Shown piece after piece: positions 46,786-59,124 of a stretch of 64,000 nucleotides of DNA. Made by a program: the position numbers and the translations under genes. The stretch's first letter is position 1, and each line of letters starts with the position of its first letter. The notes below the pieces were generated by a model. That model did not search any database. It was not told the origin of the DNA and was given only the letters and a program-made list of their open reading frames with translations. Location of the stretch: contig NC_132892.1 in assembly GCF_030463535.1 (NCBI RefSeq), positions 33,802,080 through 33,866,079 on the forward strand, read 5' to 3'. This DNA is from Salminus brasiliensis (Eukaryota > Chordata > Actinopteri > Characiformes > Bryconidae).

Positions 46786-47494
46786 CATCTGTACAACATC
46801 CGGAGAATTCGACCCTTCCTCTCTAGAGAGGCCGCCCAGGTGCTTGTTCAGTCTCTCGTCACTTCCAGACTTGACTACTGCAACTCTCTTCTGGCTGGTC
46901 TCCCTCTGCACACCATCAGGCCCCTGCAACTCATCCAGAATGCAGCGGCACGGGTCGTCTTCAATGTCCCAAAATTTAGCCATGTCACTCCACTACTGCG
47001 TTCTCTCCACTGGCTTCCTGTAGCTGCCTGCATCAGATTTAAAACCCTGACGCTGGCCTACAAAGCCAAGAACGGACCAGCCCCTCCGTATCTGATGGCA
47101 ATGGTCAAAAGCCGGTCTGCACCAAGAGCCCTTCGAGCTTCAAGTACGGCTCGGCTCGACCCGCTATCCCTTAAAATCCGCGGAAGACAAGCGTCCAGGC
47201 TTTTTTCTGTCCTGGCACCAAAGTGGTGGAACGAGCTGCCCCTGGGTGTCCGAACGGCCGAGTCACTCGCTGTCTTCAAACGCAGACTGAAGACCCACCT
47301 CTTCAGAGAGTACTTGGACGAATAGTTCTATGGTCGCCTTATTGTATTGTGTTTAGCAAAGTCTAAAGCTTAGAGGTATCTTTGAATTATTAGTCTATTC
47401 TAACTAGCTAAGGCTCTTCTTGCGTAAATAGCAAAGCACTTTGTAAGTCGCTCTGGATAAGAGCGTCTGCTAAATGCCGTAAATGTAAATGTAA
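46786..47494 (+). mobile_element. LINE 3' fragment with open reverse-transcriptase C terminus
   Basis: An uninterrupted frame to 47325 reads [79 protein letters not shown] and ends [21 protein letters not shown]. This is the conserved C-terminal portion of fish non-LTR reverse transcriptases. It is 5'-truncated and ends in the GTAAGTCGCTCTGGATAAGAG tail. The open frame suggests recent insertion. A further decayed copy of the same 3' end follows at 47534-47755. Confidence 0.85.
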
Positions 47495-47755
47495 TAGCCC
47501 GGAGCTCTAACTGCTAAGCTACCACTGCCCCATATTGTCCGAATGGCAGAATCGCTTGCTGTCTTCAAACGCAGACTAAAGACTCTGAGAGTAGTAGAGT
47601 GGTCAACTTATTGACTTGTGTTTAGTAGTGTCTAAACTTAGAGGTATCTTTGAATTTTTAGCCTATTCAAAATAAATAAATAGCAAAACACTTTTGTAAG
47701 TCGCTCTGGATAAGAGTGTCTGCTAAATGCCTGTAAATGCCTGTAAATGTAAATA

Positions 47756-49170
47756 AAAAAAATCTCAACAACCAGCATCACAACCAGGTTTAGCAGGCAA
47801 TTCCAAAAAGCATCTGGCTGAAAAGTTGACCATTGAACCCTAATAACCTAACACTGCGGTCAGTACATCAGAACACTAAGGCCAGAGTCATAGCAGAGGC
47901 ATTGTTCATATAGGACAGTATGTTGTTCTTTAATTATGTTAGTGATTGGGACTGTATAAAGCACTCAAAGCTATTACACACACTTTGTTGGCCCACCCAA
48001 CTCAGTCCTGCCACCTACTAGTTGGTTGCAACAACTCCTGCAAGGCCAGGGTCAATCTCTCTTCTTATTCCTGTAGATATGATATCAGAGAAGAGCACCA
48101 CAAACTGCAAACTGCACTTTTAGAACTTCAGCATGGTACATTCAGTCCATACGGTCCATACATATACAGTGGCATGCCAATGTTTGGGCACCCCTGGTCA
48201 AATATACTCAACTACTCAACTCCTGTGAATAGATAAGCCATTATTTTTGTTGCAATGCAACAGTTTGAGCATATCAAGACATTTGAGCTCTCAGACAACT
48301 TTTACCAAGATCTTCCTTTTACCTTTTACCAAGGTCCTTTACCAGACCTTAATTTGCCAGTGAGGGTTATGGCTCATTAATTTCAAATCTTTCTAAACAC
48401 TCTGACTTCTCAAACCTCGACCTGCCGAACACTCTGAAGATTAATATAACTGATGGCCACAACAGAAGGAAAGTGTTTTCAGGTAGCCGCTTCCTCAGGT
48501 CGTAGTGTAATTTAAAAAAACGTAATGAACTGGACTGGTGAAGGTCAAGCTGAGGCATGAAAGACCAAAAAAACACATTCAGAGAGAACTTCTCCTAAAA
48601 TCTCTAAAAAGACAAATCAGTGTTTCAGGAAGTGATATTTGTGCCCCAGGAAGGTTTAGCAGACTCTGGAGTGGTGGACCTGCACCAATACAGCCTTTAT
48701 GAGAGTCATCAGAAGAAAACTTCTCCTGCATCCTCCTGCAAGTTTTCAAAGGAAAGTGTAAATGCTTGCTTATCCCAGATTTGGCTTTCTTAAGCTTTTC
48801 TGAAAAAAAAACAGTGTTTTCCTTTCTGAAGTGTGTTTAGCTCCAGTTTGGTTCAGCTTTGTATTTGAAGAATTGGAAAATGGAGAGATGGCAAAAGTCA
48901 CTTGTTTTTAGCCTAACACAGACTTTCCACTCATATTGAACCCTTTTACAGCTCTGTTTTGGTTCTTTTGAAGAAGGAACAACAATGCTTGAGTTTCATA
49001 GCTTGTAAGTTTAATGTACTGAACTCTGAGTATTCAACTATGTATACCAGGGAAAGTACAGTTTCAGTTTTTGAGCCCCTCTCATGTGGAAAGGCATGTG
49101 TTTCATCACATAATAGATTACTGCTTCCTCCAAGGGGCAGGCGTGTAATTTCAGGGTGAACATCTGTTAA
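47756..49170. other. Spacer before locus H
   Basis: No gene is recognised. ACATATACAGTGGCATGCCAATGTTTGGGCACCCC near 48165-48200 and the following stretch to about 48800 resemble a fish DNA-transposon-derived repeat, but I cannot define its ends. The last ~200 bases lead into the locus H promoter. Confidence 0.4.
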
Positions 49171-49176
49171 TAAAAA

Positions 49177-49182
49177 GAGGAA
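49177..49182 (+). promoter_or_regulatory. PU.1-like AAAAAGAGGAAG upstream of locus H
   Basis: AAAAAGAGGAAGCAG at 49173-49187 is a close match to the known PU.1 consensus and lies 96 bases before the start codon. The RUNX-like block of B to G is not seen here. Predicted only. Confidence 0.4.
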
Positions 49183-49272
49183 GCAGTAAAGAAAGTGAGA
49201 GAGATAAGGAGTCAAATAGAGAGAGTGGAAGATAAAAAGCTAGAGGGACAACTGACTGTGAGGAAGTTCAGA

Positions 49273-52200
49273 ATGAAGGTCCTGCTCATCTTCACCCTCA
49301 ACCTGATATCAGGTCAGATATTCTACTCTAATTAACAGTCCTTGATTATACTAAATATTACAGTTTGCAAATTTCACAGTAACTGTAAAAGTGTAGAATT
49401 TTTAAAGACAGTTTTGAGATAGATACCTTGACATGCCTTGAAATTTCTAAATTGTTCTCCTACCTATAGAACAATGGGCCCCATTCACCAACATCATCCT
49501 AGGGATTTTCTTAACAGAAAGTCTAGGTCAGATTCAAGATGTGTTTTGAAGAGCAGAATTGTTCACAGCTCTGCTCTTATGATGATGGATCCCATTGTCC
49601 TGCCAAACTGGAAATAAAAACAAAATAAGAAAATACTGGTGGATGTCAGAATATTTGTAAAAACTGTGTAAGTAGGTTTAAGAAGAACATTATTCGTATG
49701 AATGGTAGGAGAATAAGGACTCTTTACACATAAGTTGTTGCACATTGTTACACACTAAGGCATGTTATTCAGTAATGACAGGAGCTTCTAGTTGGGCTAT
49801 GCTTTGGTAAACGTTTATAATAACATTTTAGGCTTAATACATTTAAGATTAATCCCAAAGTGCTACATTTGCATGTATTGAGCACAAACTCAGCAGTAAT
49901 AATATAATTAATCTATTTTAATTAAAATAAACTCAAAAAATGGTCCTAAGTTTTTCTGAGGTTACTGAGATGAATGAAATGTTTTCTATTTGTTGGCAGG
50001 TCTGGTCACCAGCTTTGATATCATCGGCTACTCTGGTGGTAGCGTTATTATAGTTCACTATTGGTGGAGCTCAAACAGTCTGAAGTATATTTGCAAGTGG
50101 GAGGACAATTCCTGCAAACAATATATACACTCTAATACACAAGATGGCATTGGTCATGTAGAAAAGTTTTCACTGTATAATAATCCACAAAGATACTTTA
50201 CAGTGTTGATCAGAGAGCTGGACCCACAGGATGCCGGAACATACAAATTTGGAATTTTGTATCACAGGCAACAATCTCAACTTTTTAATCTAAAAGTTAA
50301 GGAAGGTAAGGAAACTTGGATCAAGCAAATATAAAGTGTATAATATTGTGTTACACACTAAATTTCTGTTTTTTTTTGTTTTTTTTTTTGTTTGGCAGAT
50401 ACTTGTTGTGTGAAATCTATAAGTGTGACTGGTCATCTGAAGGGGAATGTTGTCATTAGTTGTGACTATCCAAAGGAGCACCAGGGGGAAAGGAAATACT
50501 TTATCAAGCTGAAAGATCAAACACTTGATTTTGTCATTTACAGTAGTTCAAATAAAAACTTTAAGAAGAAACAATTTTACATTTCTGATGATATTCATTC
50601 AAATATTTTCACTATAAGCATCAGTGATGTGAGTGAGGAAGACGGAGGAGTCTATTTCTGTGCTGTATGGACTGATAGACACCGATTCTACAGCATCTCT
50701 ACATTCAAAACAGTCTACCTACATGTTACTGGTAAGAACATCCACTCAACATGTATTTCATTCATTTTGGACAAGTTTAGACAATGTTGGTCCACAAACC
50801 ACCTTTAGTATCATATTTAAGTAAGTGTGTCATGTACATTATTTATCATGGTTAATTTGATTGAAAAAAGAAAAATCAAACAGATCAAAAAGGCAACTGG
50901 CCGAAATAGATAATTTACTAGAAAACAAAGGCTCTGTATGCAACTTTATATAAATATATTTTTCTTACACTTTTTGCTCTGCATTTTAAATTGGATTGAA
51001 CTTTTAATTTGATTGGTGTCCATTGATATAGTTAGTAAAAAAAACAATACAAAATAGAATGCAGATTGATATATGTAAACATGCAGAATGTGACAAATTT
51101 AAACTTTGTTAAATGCTAAAATAGCCATAATATCATCATCACAATCACACAAAAGCCCTGTATCTTCGAAATGGCAGCTTTACAGGAGGACAACCTTCTT
51201 AACTTTCAATGGACATCAATGTAAAAAGTAACTTTGAAGAATTCCATTCCATTCATCATTAATAATTGGACATAATGTAAAAATTACTGCCAGATATTAT
51301 GTGAAAAATATGAACAAAACAATATGAAAAAACATTGAGATACAAGGCAGTGACAGTGACAACAAGTGAAAGGAGACAGCAGTGTACTTTATAAATAGAA
51401 CTTTGTTACAATGCCATACTGTAGTGTTGATCTACCTTAAAAAGAAATATGTATTCTTATATTTTATTGGATTGAAAATAATACATAAATAAAGGAACAG
51501 ACTAATCATGTCATTTCATTCATTTGACAGATAGGGTGGCTACAGTCACATTGGCTGGATTCTTAGGAGGATGCATCATGATGGAATACAAACACCCTCA
51601 AGAAAGCCATGAAGCCAGATTCATCTGTAAGGAATCACAAGAGAAATGTTTGGAAAAAACGTATATTAAGATGCAGAATAAATGGGAGCAAAACAGAGAA
51701 TTTTCTTTGTACGATGACACCACTAGAGAGTCCTTAATGGTGTTCTTCAGGAATGTATCAGAAGGGACCTACAGGTGTGGAGTGAACAAAACACAGTTTA
51801 CTGAGCAGTACATAGAAGTGAAAATGGAAGTGAAGGAAGGTATGAAATGGTCTGCTCTGTCCGCCATGCCAAAATCAGCAAAGGTCCTTGCTAATTTTAG
51901 GTTTGTATTCACACCTTTCAGATCCTTGTTGTGGGAAGGTGATCTCACAGGCTGGTTATCTCGGTGAAACTGTTAACATCACCTGTCAGTATCCACCAAC
52001 ATACCGATTTAATCCAAAACACTTCTGCAAGGAGGACGAGGATCACATCTGCCAAAACATCAGCCCTTTCAGAGCTACTGGGAAGTATTCATTTTCTGAC
52101 CACAGCCAAGCAGAATTGCTCAAAGTGTCCATCAGCAATCTGACCCTCAGCGATGCAGGAGTTTACTGGTGTGGAGTAGAAACCAGTGAATGGTACATTA

Positions 52201-55200
52201 GTTACGCTTCTCTGACCACAAAAGTGCAAATCAGCATTAAATGTAAGTACACATTGAGATAACCACGTCATTCTATTTCACATGTATAGCATTTATCAGA
52301 AGCTCTTATCCAGAACTCTACACAGTTAGGAGGATGTAGAGTCAGGAGTTCTAGCCAAGGACTCTTATTGGTGTAGGCCACTATGCTAACAATAACCACC
52401 AGACTGACAGATTGAGTCCTGTAAAAATAATATTACTAGTTTAGTACTACCAGTTACAGCACTTCTCAACTGCTAATTTAAAGTCATATCAATCACAATT
52501 GCAGTGTCTGTATTGACAATTATTAATAATTATGAGCAACATGACATTGAGTAATCTGATTATTAAAATGGTCATACTCTGATTTCTTAGATTGGATTAA
52601 GGCCTGGAAATCTGATTAAGAAACCCAACAAAGAGTTGGATTTTAGCTTGTTAATTATTAGTAATTATAGTATATAAACTATATTGTAGTATTATAGTAT
52701 ATTATAGTAATTATTGCATGCATTTCTTGTATTTACTATGTTTTTCTCAGTTTGTGCATGTACAAAACGCAGTATTACGTCTTTTAGAAAAATATTTCAA
52801 AATATATTAAACTTCCATATTTCTTGGTAAAGTAACACTCAGCATGGCGCCTGTTTACAGATAAAGTTGCGCCCTTCAGCAAAAACATTCAATCAGCTTT
52901 CTGGTCATGCCGTGTCAGTGTGCTAGTGGGGACAACCCCCCTCGACGTGGAGATGTGCATGAGCGTAGTAGCCAGAACACACTGAAAAATCCATCTATAG
53001 TGCATTATTGAGGCAAACGCTTTGGTCTCTGCCTATTCATAGAGATAGAATCCTGGTTTTGTGTGGCTGGAAATAACTGCACGGTGGCGTTGCAAAAATA
53101 GTCATCAAGACTTGCTTATAATATTATCATATTTACAAAAAGCTGCAGCAGGAAGTTTGAAGTTTATTTGACATGCTTCCGTAAGATCACTGGCTGGTTG
53201 TAAAGTAGACATTTGATTATTGCCATTATGTAAACATGTATCTGCTTATCTAAGTGCATGCAAACACATTGATCAGATTACTGACTAAATTTAATTTTCT
53301 GCAGTGATTGAGAAATGTTCCAGAAATGAAAAATAATTGCTGACAGCAATTTGTCCCATATCAAGAGATAAAGTGGGCTTTGGGTGGACTTTTATAGGCA
53401 ATTCTAGTATGACCCATGAATCACTGGTTTGAATCCCAGGTCATGCTGAAATTAGAAAGCTGGGTACCCCATGCTTTCCTCCAAGCTCCTTGGTTGCCTG
53501 GTGATGTTGCATCAGTTGCAGTTTAAAAAGAAGTGGTGGGTTGTTACTTATGTGTCAAAAGGAGGCATGCGCCTATCCTCACCCTCCCAGTGTCGGGAGC
53601 ATTACATGTAATGGGGAGAGTGGGTTGGGTAATTGGTTATTCAAATTAGAATGAAAATTGGGTACAGATTAAAAAAAAATCTAGTAGTCCTAAAATATGT
53701 TGTAATACACTCTAAAATCACTAGAACATACCCTAAAACCACCAGTAAATGTGTGTGGCAATTTTTATACTTTTCTTAGATGTTGTTCAATTTTTGCCAA
53801 ATCAAAATGGAAAGTGTAAAATTCATATCTTGGCCTGGTTTTAGTGTGAAGTGAACCAAATGTAAAAATTGCTCATACAAATAAAAAAAGTGTTATTTAA
53901 TCTAATAAAACATTTTAATTGATCAAACATCACAGGGTCATCACTGTTAATTAAATAATTTAAATACACACGTGGACAAAATTGTTGGTACCCCTCGGTT
54001 AATGAAAGAAAAACCCACAATGGTCACAGAAATACCTTGAATCTGATAAAAGTAATAATAAATGAAAATTCTATAAAATTTACTAATGAAAGTCAGACAT
54101 TGCTTTTCAACCCTGCTTCAACATAATTATTTTAAAAATAAACTCATGAAACAGGCCTGGACAGAAACGATGGTACCCTTAACTTAATATTTTGTTGCAC
54201 AACCTTTTGAGGCAATCACTGCAATCAAACGATTCCTGTAACTGTCAATGAGACTTCTGTACCTCTCAGCAGGTATTTTGGCCCACTCCTGAGCAAACTG
54301 CTCCAGGTGTCTCAGGTTTGAAGGGAGCCTTTTCCAGACAGCATGTTTCAGCTCCTTCCAAAGATGCTCAAAAGGATTTAGGTTAGGGCTCATAGAAGGA
54401 CACTTCAGAATAGTCCAATGTTTTTAGCTGTGCATTATCCTGTTGCAAGACCCATGACCTGCGACTGAGACCAAGCTTTCTGACACTGGGCAGTACATTT
54501 CTCTCTAGAATTCCTTGATGGTCTTGAGATTTCATTGTACCCTGCACAGATTCAAGACAGCCTGTGCCAGTTGAACCAAACAGCCCCAGAACATAACGGA
54601 GCCTGCTTCATGTTTCACAGTAGGGACAGTGTTCTTTTCTTGATATGTTTCATTTTTCCATCTGTGAACATAGAGCTGATGTGCCTTGGTAAAAAGTTAA
54701 ATTTTCGTCTCATCTGTCCATAGGACATCCTCCCCGAAGTTTGGGGCTTATCAACATGTAGTTTGGCAAATTCCAGTCTGGCTTTTTTATGATTTGTTTT
54801 TTAAACAATGGTGTCTTCCTTTGTCGTCTCCCATGAAGTCCACTTTGGCTTAAACAACGACGGATGGTGTGATCTGACACTGATGTTCCTTGAGCTTGAA
54901 GTTCACCTTTAATCTCTTTAGAAGTTTTTCTGGGCTCTTTTGTTATCATCCATATTATCCATTTCTTATCATTTTTCTCCTGCGGCCATATCCAGGGAGG
55001 TTGGCTACAGTCCCATGGATCTTAAATTTCTGAATAATATGTGCAACCGTAGTCACAGGAACATCAAGCTGCTTGGAGATGGTCTTATAACCTTTACCTT
55101 TAACATGCTTGTCTATGATTTTCTTTCTGAGACAACTCTTTCCTTCACTTCCTCTGGTCCATATTGAGTGTGGTACACACCATGTCACCAAACAGCACAG

Positions 55201-58200
55201 TGAATATCTGTAGCCCTATATATAGGCCCACAGACTAATTACAAGATTGTAGACACCTGTGATGATAATTAGTGGACACACCTTGATTTAACATGTCCTT
55301 TTGGTCACATTGTTTTCATGGGTACATTTCTGTCCAGACCTGTTTAATGATTAAATAATTCTGTTGAAGCATGGTTCAAAATCTTGGTCGGATTATCATT
55401 TGTTAATTTTCATAGAATTTTTATTTATTATTTTTTTTCAGATTCAAGTCATTTCTGTGACCATTGTGGGTTTTTCTTTCATTAACTGAGGGGGACCAAT
55501 AATTTTGTCCATGCATGTAAATCCAATAATTACATTTTTTTCTGTTTTTGTTATTATGTTTTGTTTGTTTGTTTGTTTGTTTTTTCCTGATTGCAGCCAA
55601 CACAGTGATTGGTACTGAAGGTGATGTAGTGGAGGTCAGATGCCCTTATGCCTCAAACTATCAACAACATTCAAAGTATTTCTGTAAGGAGAAAGAGGAC
55701 AAATGTTTAACAGAACAAACAGGCCTTCATTCTCAAACTCAGCTTCAGAAGAAGGTGAAGAGATTCTCTCTGAGTGACAACACAACTGCTGGTGTCTTCA
55801 CTGTGACCCTCAGTGGACTGACCTCAGAGGATGCTGGGAAATATTGGTGTGGAGTGAGGACAGGAGGAGTCTTGATGAACTATCTCTCCATGGAGCTGAA
55901 TATCGTCATGAAAGAAGGTGGTAAATGGAGGCTTCTTTCATGTGTTCAATTCTAAGTGGGCTCTTTGTGCTAAGATCTTCTATGGTTTCCATTGTGCTTT
56001 CCAGAGCTTCATGTGCTTGGACGTGAAGCACTCAATGTATCCATCAACTGCAGCTCTAGGACAGACTCTGAGAAGAATAAAGGAAAGTTCTTCTGCATGG
56101 GACAGGAGCTCTCCAGCTGTGGCCATGAAGGAGTCAAAGTTTCATCTGAGACAAACAGAAGTGGCAGATTCTCTCTGAGTGAAGATGCATCTGCTGGAGC
56201 CTTCAGGGTGACCATCACTGATCTGAGAGAGGAGGATTCAGGGATGTACTGGTGTGGTTCCTCCATCTACACTAGAGTGCATCTGCAAGTTACAAAAGGT
56301 AGGAGCTTTGAGGATATATATAAATATAATAAATATTTGCTGCCCCCCTTGCTGCCAAAACAACTCTGACTTTTGTTCTGTGGTATCTGGCACCAATATG
56401 TAAGGAACAGATCCATTGAGTCTTGTAAGTTGTGAGGTTGGTGGGGCCTCCATGAGCATCAGTGAGCCTTGGGTGTCCATGACCCGGTCGCAAGTTTATT
56501 GGTTGTTCTTCCTTGGAGCACTTTTGGTAGGTACTGACCACTGCATATTGGCAACACCCCACAAGACCTGCTTGATGTTTTGGAGATGTTCTGACCCAGT
56601 CGTCTAGAACCTCACAGTTTGGCCCTGTCAATAGGTCGATTATCGATGGAGGGGGGGTTATTCTAAAGGCTTGTACCTGACAGATTATAATTGACAGAAT
56701 GCAAAGTGGTTGTAATATCCAGTGTAACAAGCAGTGTGTCAAGACAAAAAACAAACTAGTAAACCAAATAGCACAACAGGACAGGTTGTTGCTTCATGCA
56801 CCAGTAGTGTCAATGGTAGCGTCATGGAGACTCCAGACCAGCACACCAAACAAAGGTGCTTTAGTGGAGTCCTAATTAGTCCAGTGATTCATTTCACCTG
56901 GGTGCCTGGAGCCCAGTCCTTGTGCATGGGCTCCCACTGATGCCAGCAGAGGGAGACATTACACAGATGCCCAAAATATAAATTATTAAGTTTTTTGGCA
57001 GAATTATTAGAGTTGTGTGGCCCAGTGTGATCCCTTTTCATTGGCAACAAAATCCCTGGCAGCACCCCTAGTTATGGCTGATTGGTATACATAGCTGTTT
57101 GTTTGTTTGTTTTTCTTGTTGTATCATAACTTTCCATCAAAAAATCAACAATATTTTTTTTCTGCCACCCTCATTCATTATTGAGAAAAAATGCCCGTCT
57201 AGCCACCATCTAGGGGCAGGAAATTGCATTAAACTCCTTACTCCTAAATTTAAATTAATTTTCAATCAGCTTAGACAGAAAGCCCTGTGTACAGTGTACC
57301 CTGCCTGCCCTCCTCAGACATCCTCAGTGCCTTTAGGTAGGGATCATAATCTTTCTTTAAGTTTTTTTTGTATGTTGAAATTGTTGAAATGTTTAAATGA
57401 ACATGAATTACATGTAACATACACTAGACCATAAGCACTGTTGAGGGTACATTCATTGTTTATTACCAAGAGAGCATCCAACAGCAGGAATTGAAGCCAA
57501 CTTTGGAAATAAATGAATATAAAAATGGATTTTACCTGTGTAATACCATTTTGTTTTACTATTCATTGTTATTCGTAAAAAATATTTTTTATACTGATAT
57601 CTTGGTGCTCTTGGTGGCCCCCTGGTGGCGTTGGGCCTCTAAGCAGCCGTGTAATTCAAGTATGCCTTGGGCCGGCACTGCTAACATTGTAGGAAACTGT
57701 GATTATTCAAGTAACATATAGAGTAAATATGGATTATGCATTCATTGTAATACAGATTCTGATTATGTGTGATTCTGATAAATGTGGATCATTTCTGAAA
57801 GTAATACATGTCTCATTGTTCCTTAGCTTCAAGTTTCTCCATCACCATCACTATGATATTCTCTGTATCTCTGCTCCTGTTTGGAGGATTGGTTCTGATC
57901 TTCTGCAAGCTGAGATCCACAAAGACACAAGGTTCAGACCCTTTAAAGCACAGATATGGTTCTGATATTAATCACAATGAAAATGGAAGTTATTTTTAAT
58001 TATATAGCGTAGCAGCTGACACCATACTGTCACCATGTCTGTTGGGCTTTTGCCACAACTTTAGGCTTCTGTATGAAACAGCTTATTCTAGAAAGCCTTC
58101 AGCCTGACTATAGCTATAAATCCTGGGTGATGTTGCTGTGTGGAGAACCAGAACCAGGTTGGATTTATTCTGCATAGCACAGAATTTTCATTTCTGTGTT

Positions 58201-59087
58201 TGGTCATGTGATCTACAGGCTCCCCCACTACTAATAGGACAGAAACAACAAATGATGATGGGGTGAGTACTTCTACTATATAGACTGATATGTCTGATTT
58301 GTGCAGTTTTATGAGCAAGCTTGTGTTTGAGTTTGTCAATCCTTTTTCATGTTCAGGGTTTCAACGACTATGAGGAGATTAATCACACCACACACCACCC
58401 TCACAGGAATGTCTCATCACCCACTAACAGCTCAGAACAAAATACAGGTAACTTCCAAAATGCTGGTTTTGTGTCTAGTTTATCTACTGTATTATCACTG
58501 GAAGTTCTTTTTTTGTGTCAGGGCCTTAAAATGTGTGAGTAGCATTCACATATTTTATGCAGATCTAAGCATGCTAAATAAAAAGACTTGTTAGTGCACT
58601 TTTGATTGGGGTGGACACATTCTGTTGGTTAAAACAAATGCACTAGGTTTTTAGTAAAGAAACATTGCAAATACATAATGTGAAGTTGTGATGTATGAGT
58701 AGAGTATGCACAAGATTGGGCACAAATCTATATATACTTATTTACATTATTTTTTATAATATATATTTTAATGAGTAAAAAGTAGTGTAAATCACCTCTA
58801 AAGTTAATCAAGCAGAAACACAGTATTTATATCATATCTAATACACAGTAGCTCTGTCTTTCAAAAAATAAATCAATGAAATCACTGTGGCCTGTGCCAA
58901 ACTGGGACATCTTCCTAAGTCAATTCTTTCATTCTTCCCTCCCCAAGAGTAGTATCGCCAATGCCACTGGCAGCAACACAACCCTAAAACATGACAGATC
59001 CACCCTTATGGTAAAGGTGCACATATTTGTCACTGTACAGTGTACACTGTGTAAATGTGTTCTCCGTATTTAACCCATCTGGTAGTG

Positions 59088-59124
<37 letters not shown>

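Noticed and set aside
47946-48236. 96-residue open frame before locus H
   Set aside because: It lies in sequence resembling dispersed repeat DNA and has no domain or splice context.
56290-56754. 154-residue minus-strand open frame
   Set aside because: It runs across the domain 6 exon end and intron of locus H without recognisable motifs and probably is repeat-derived chance coding.
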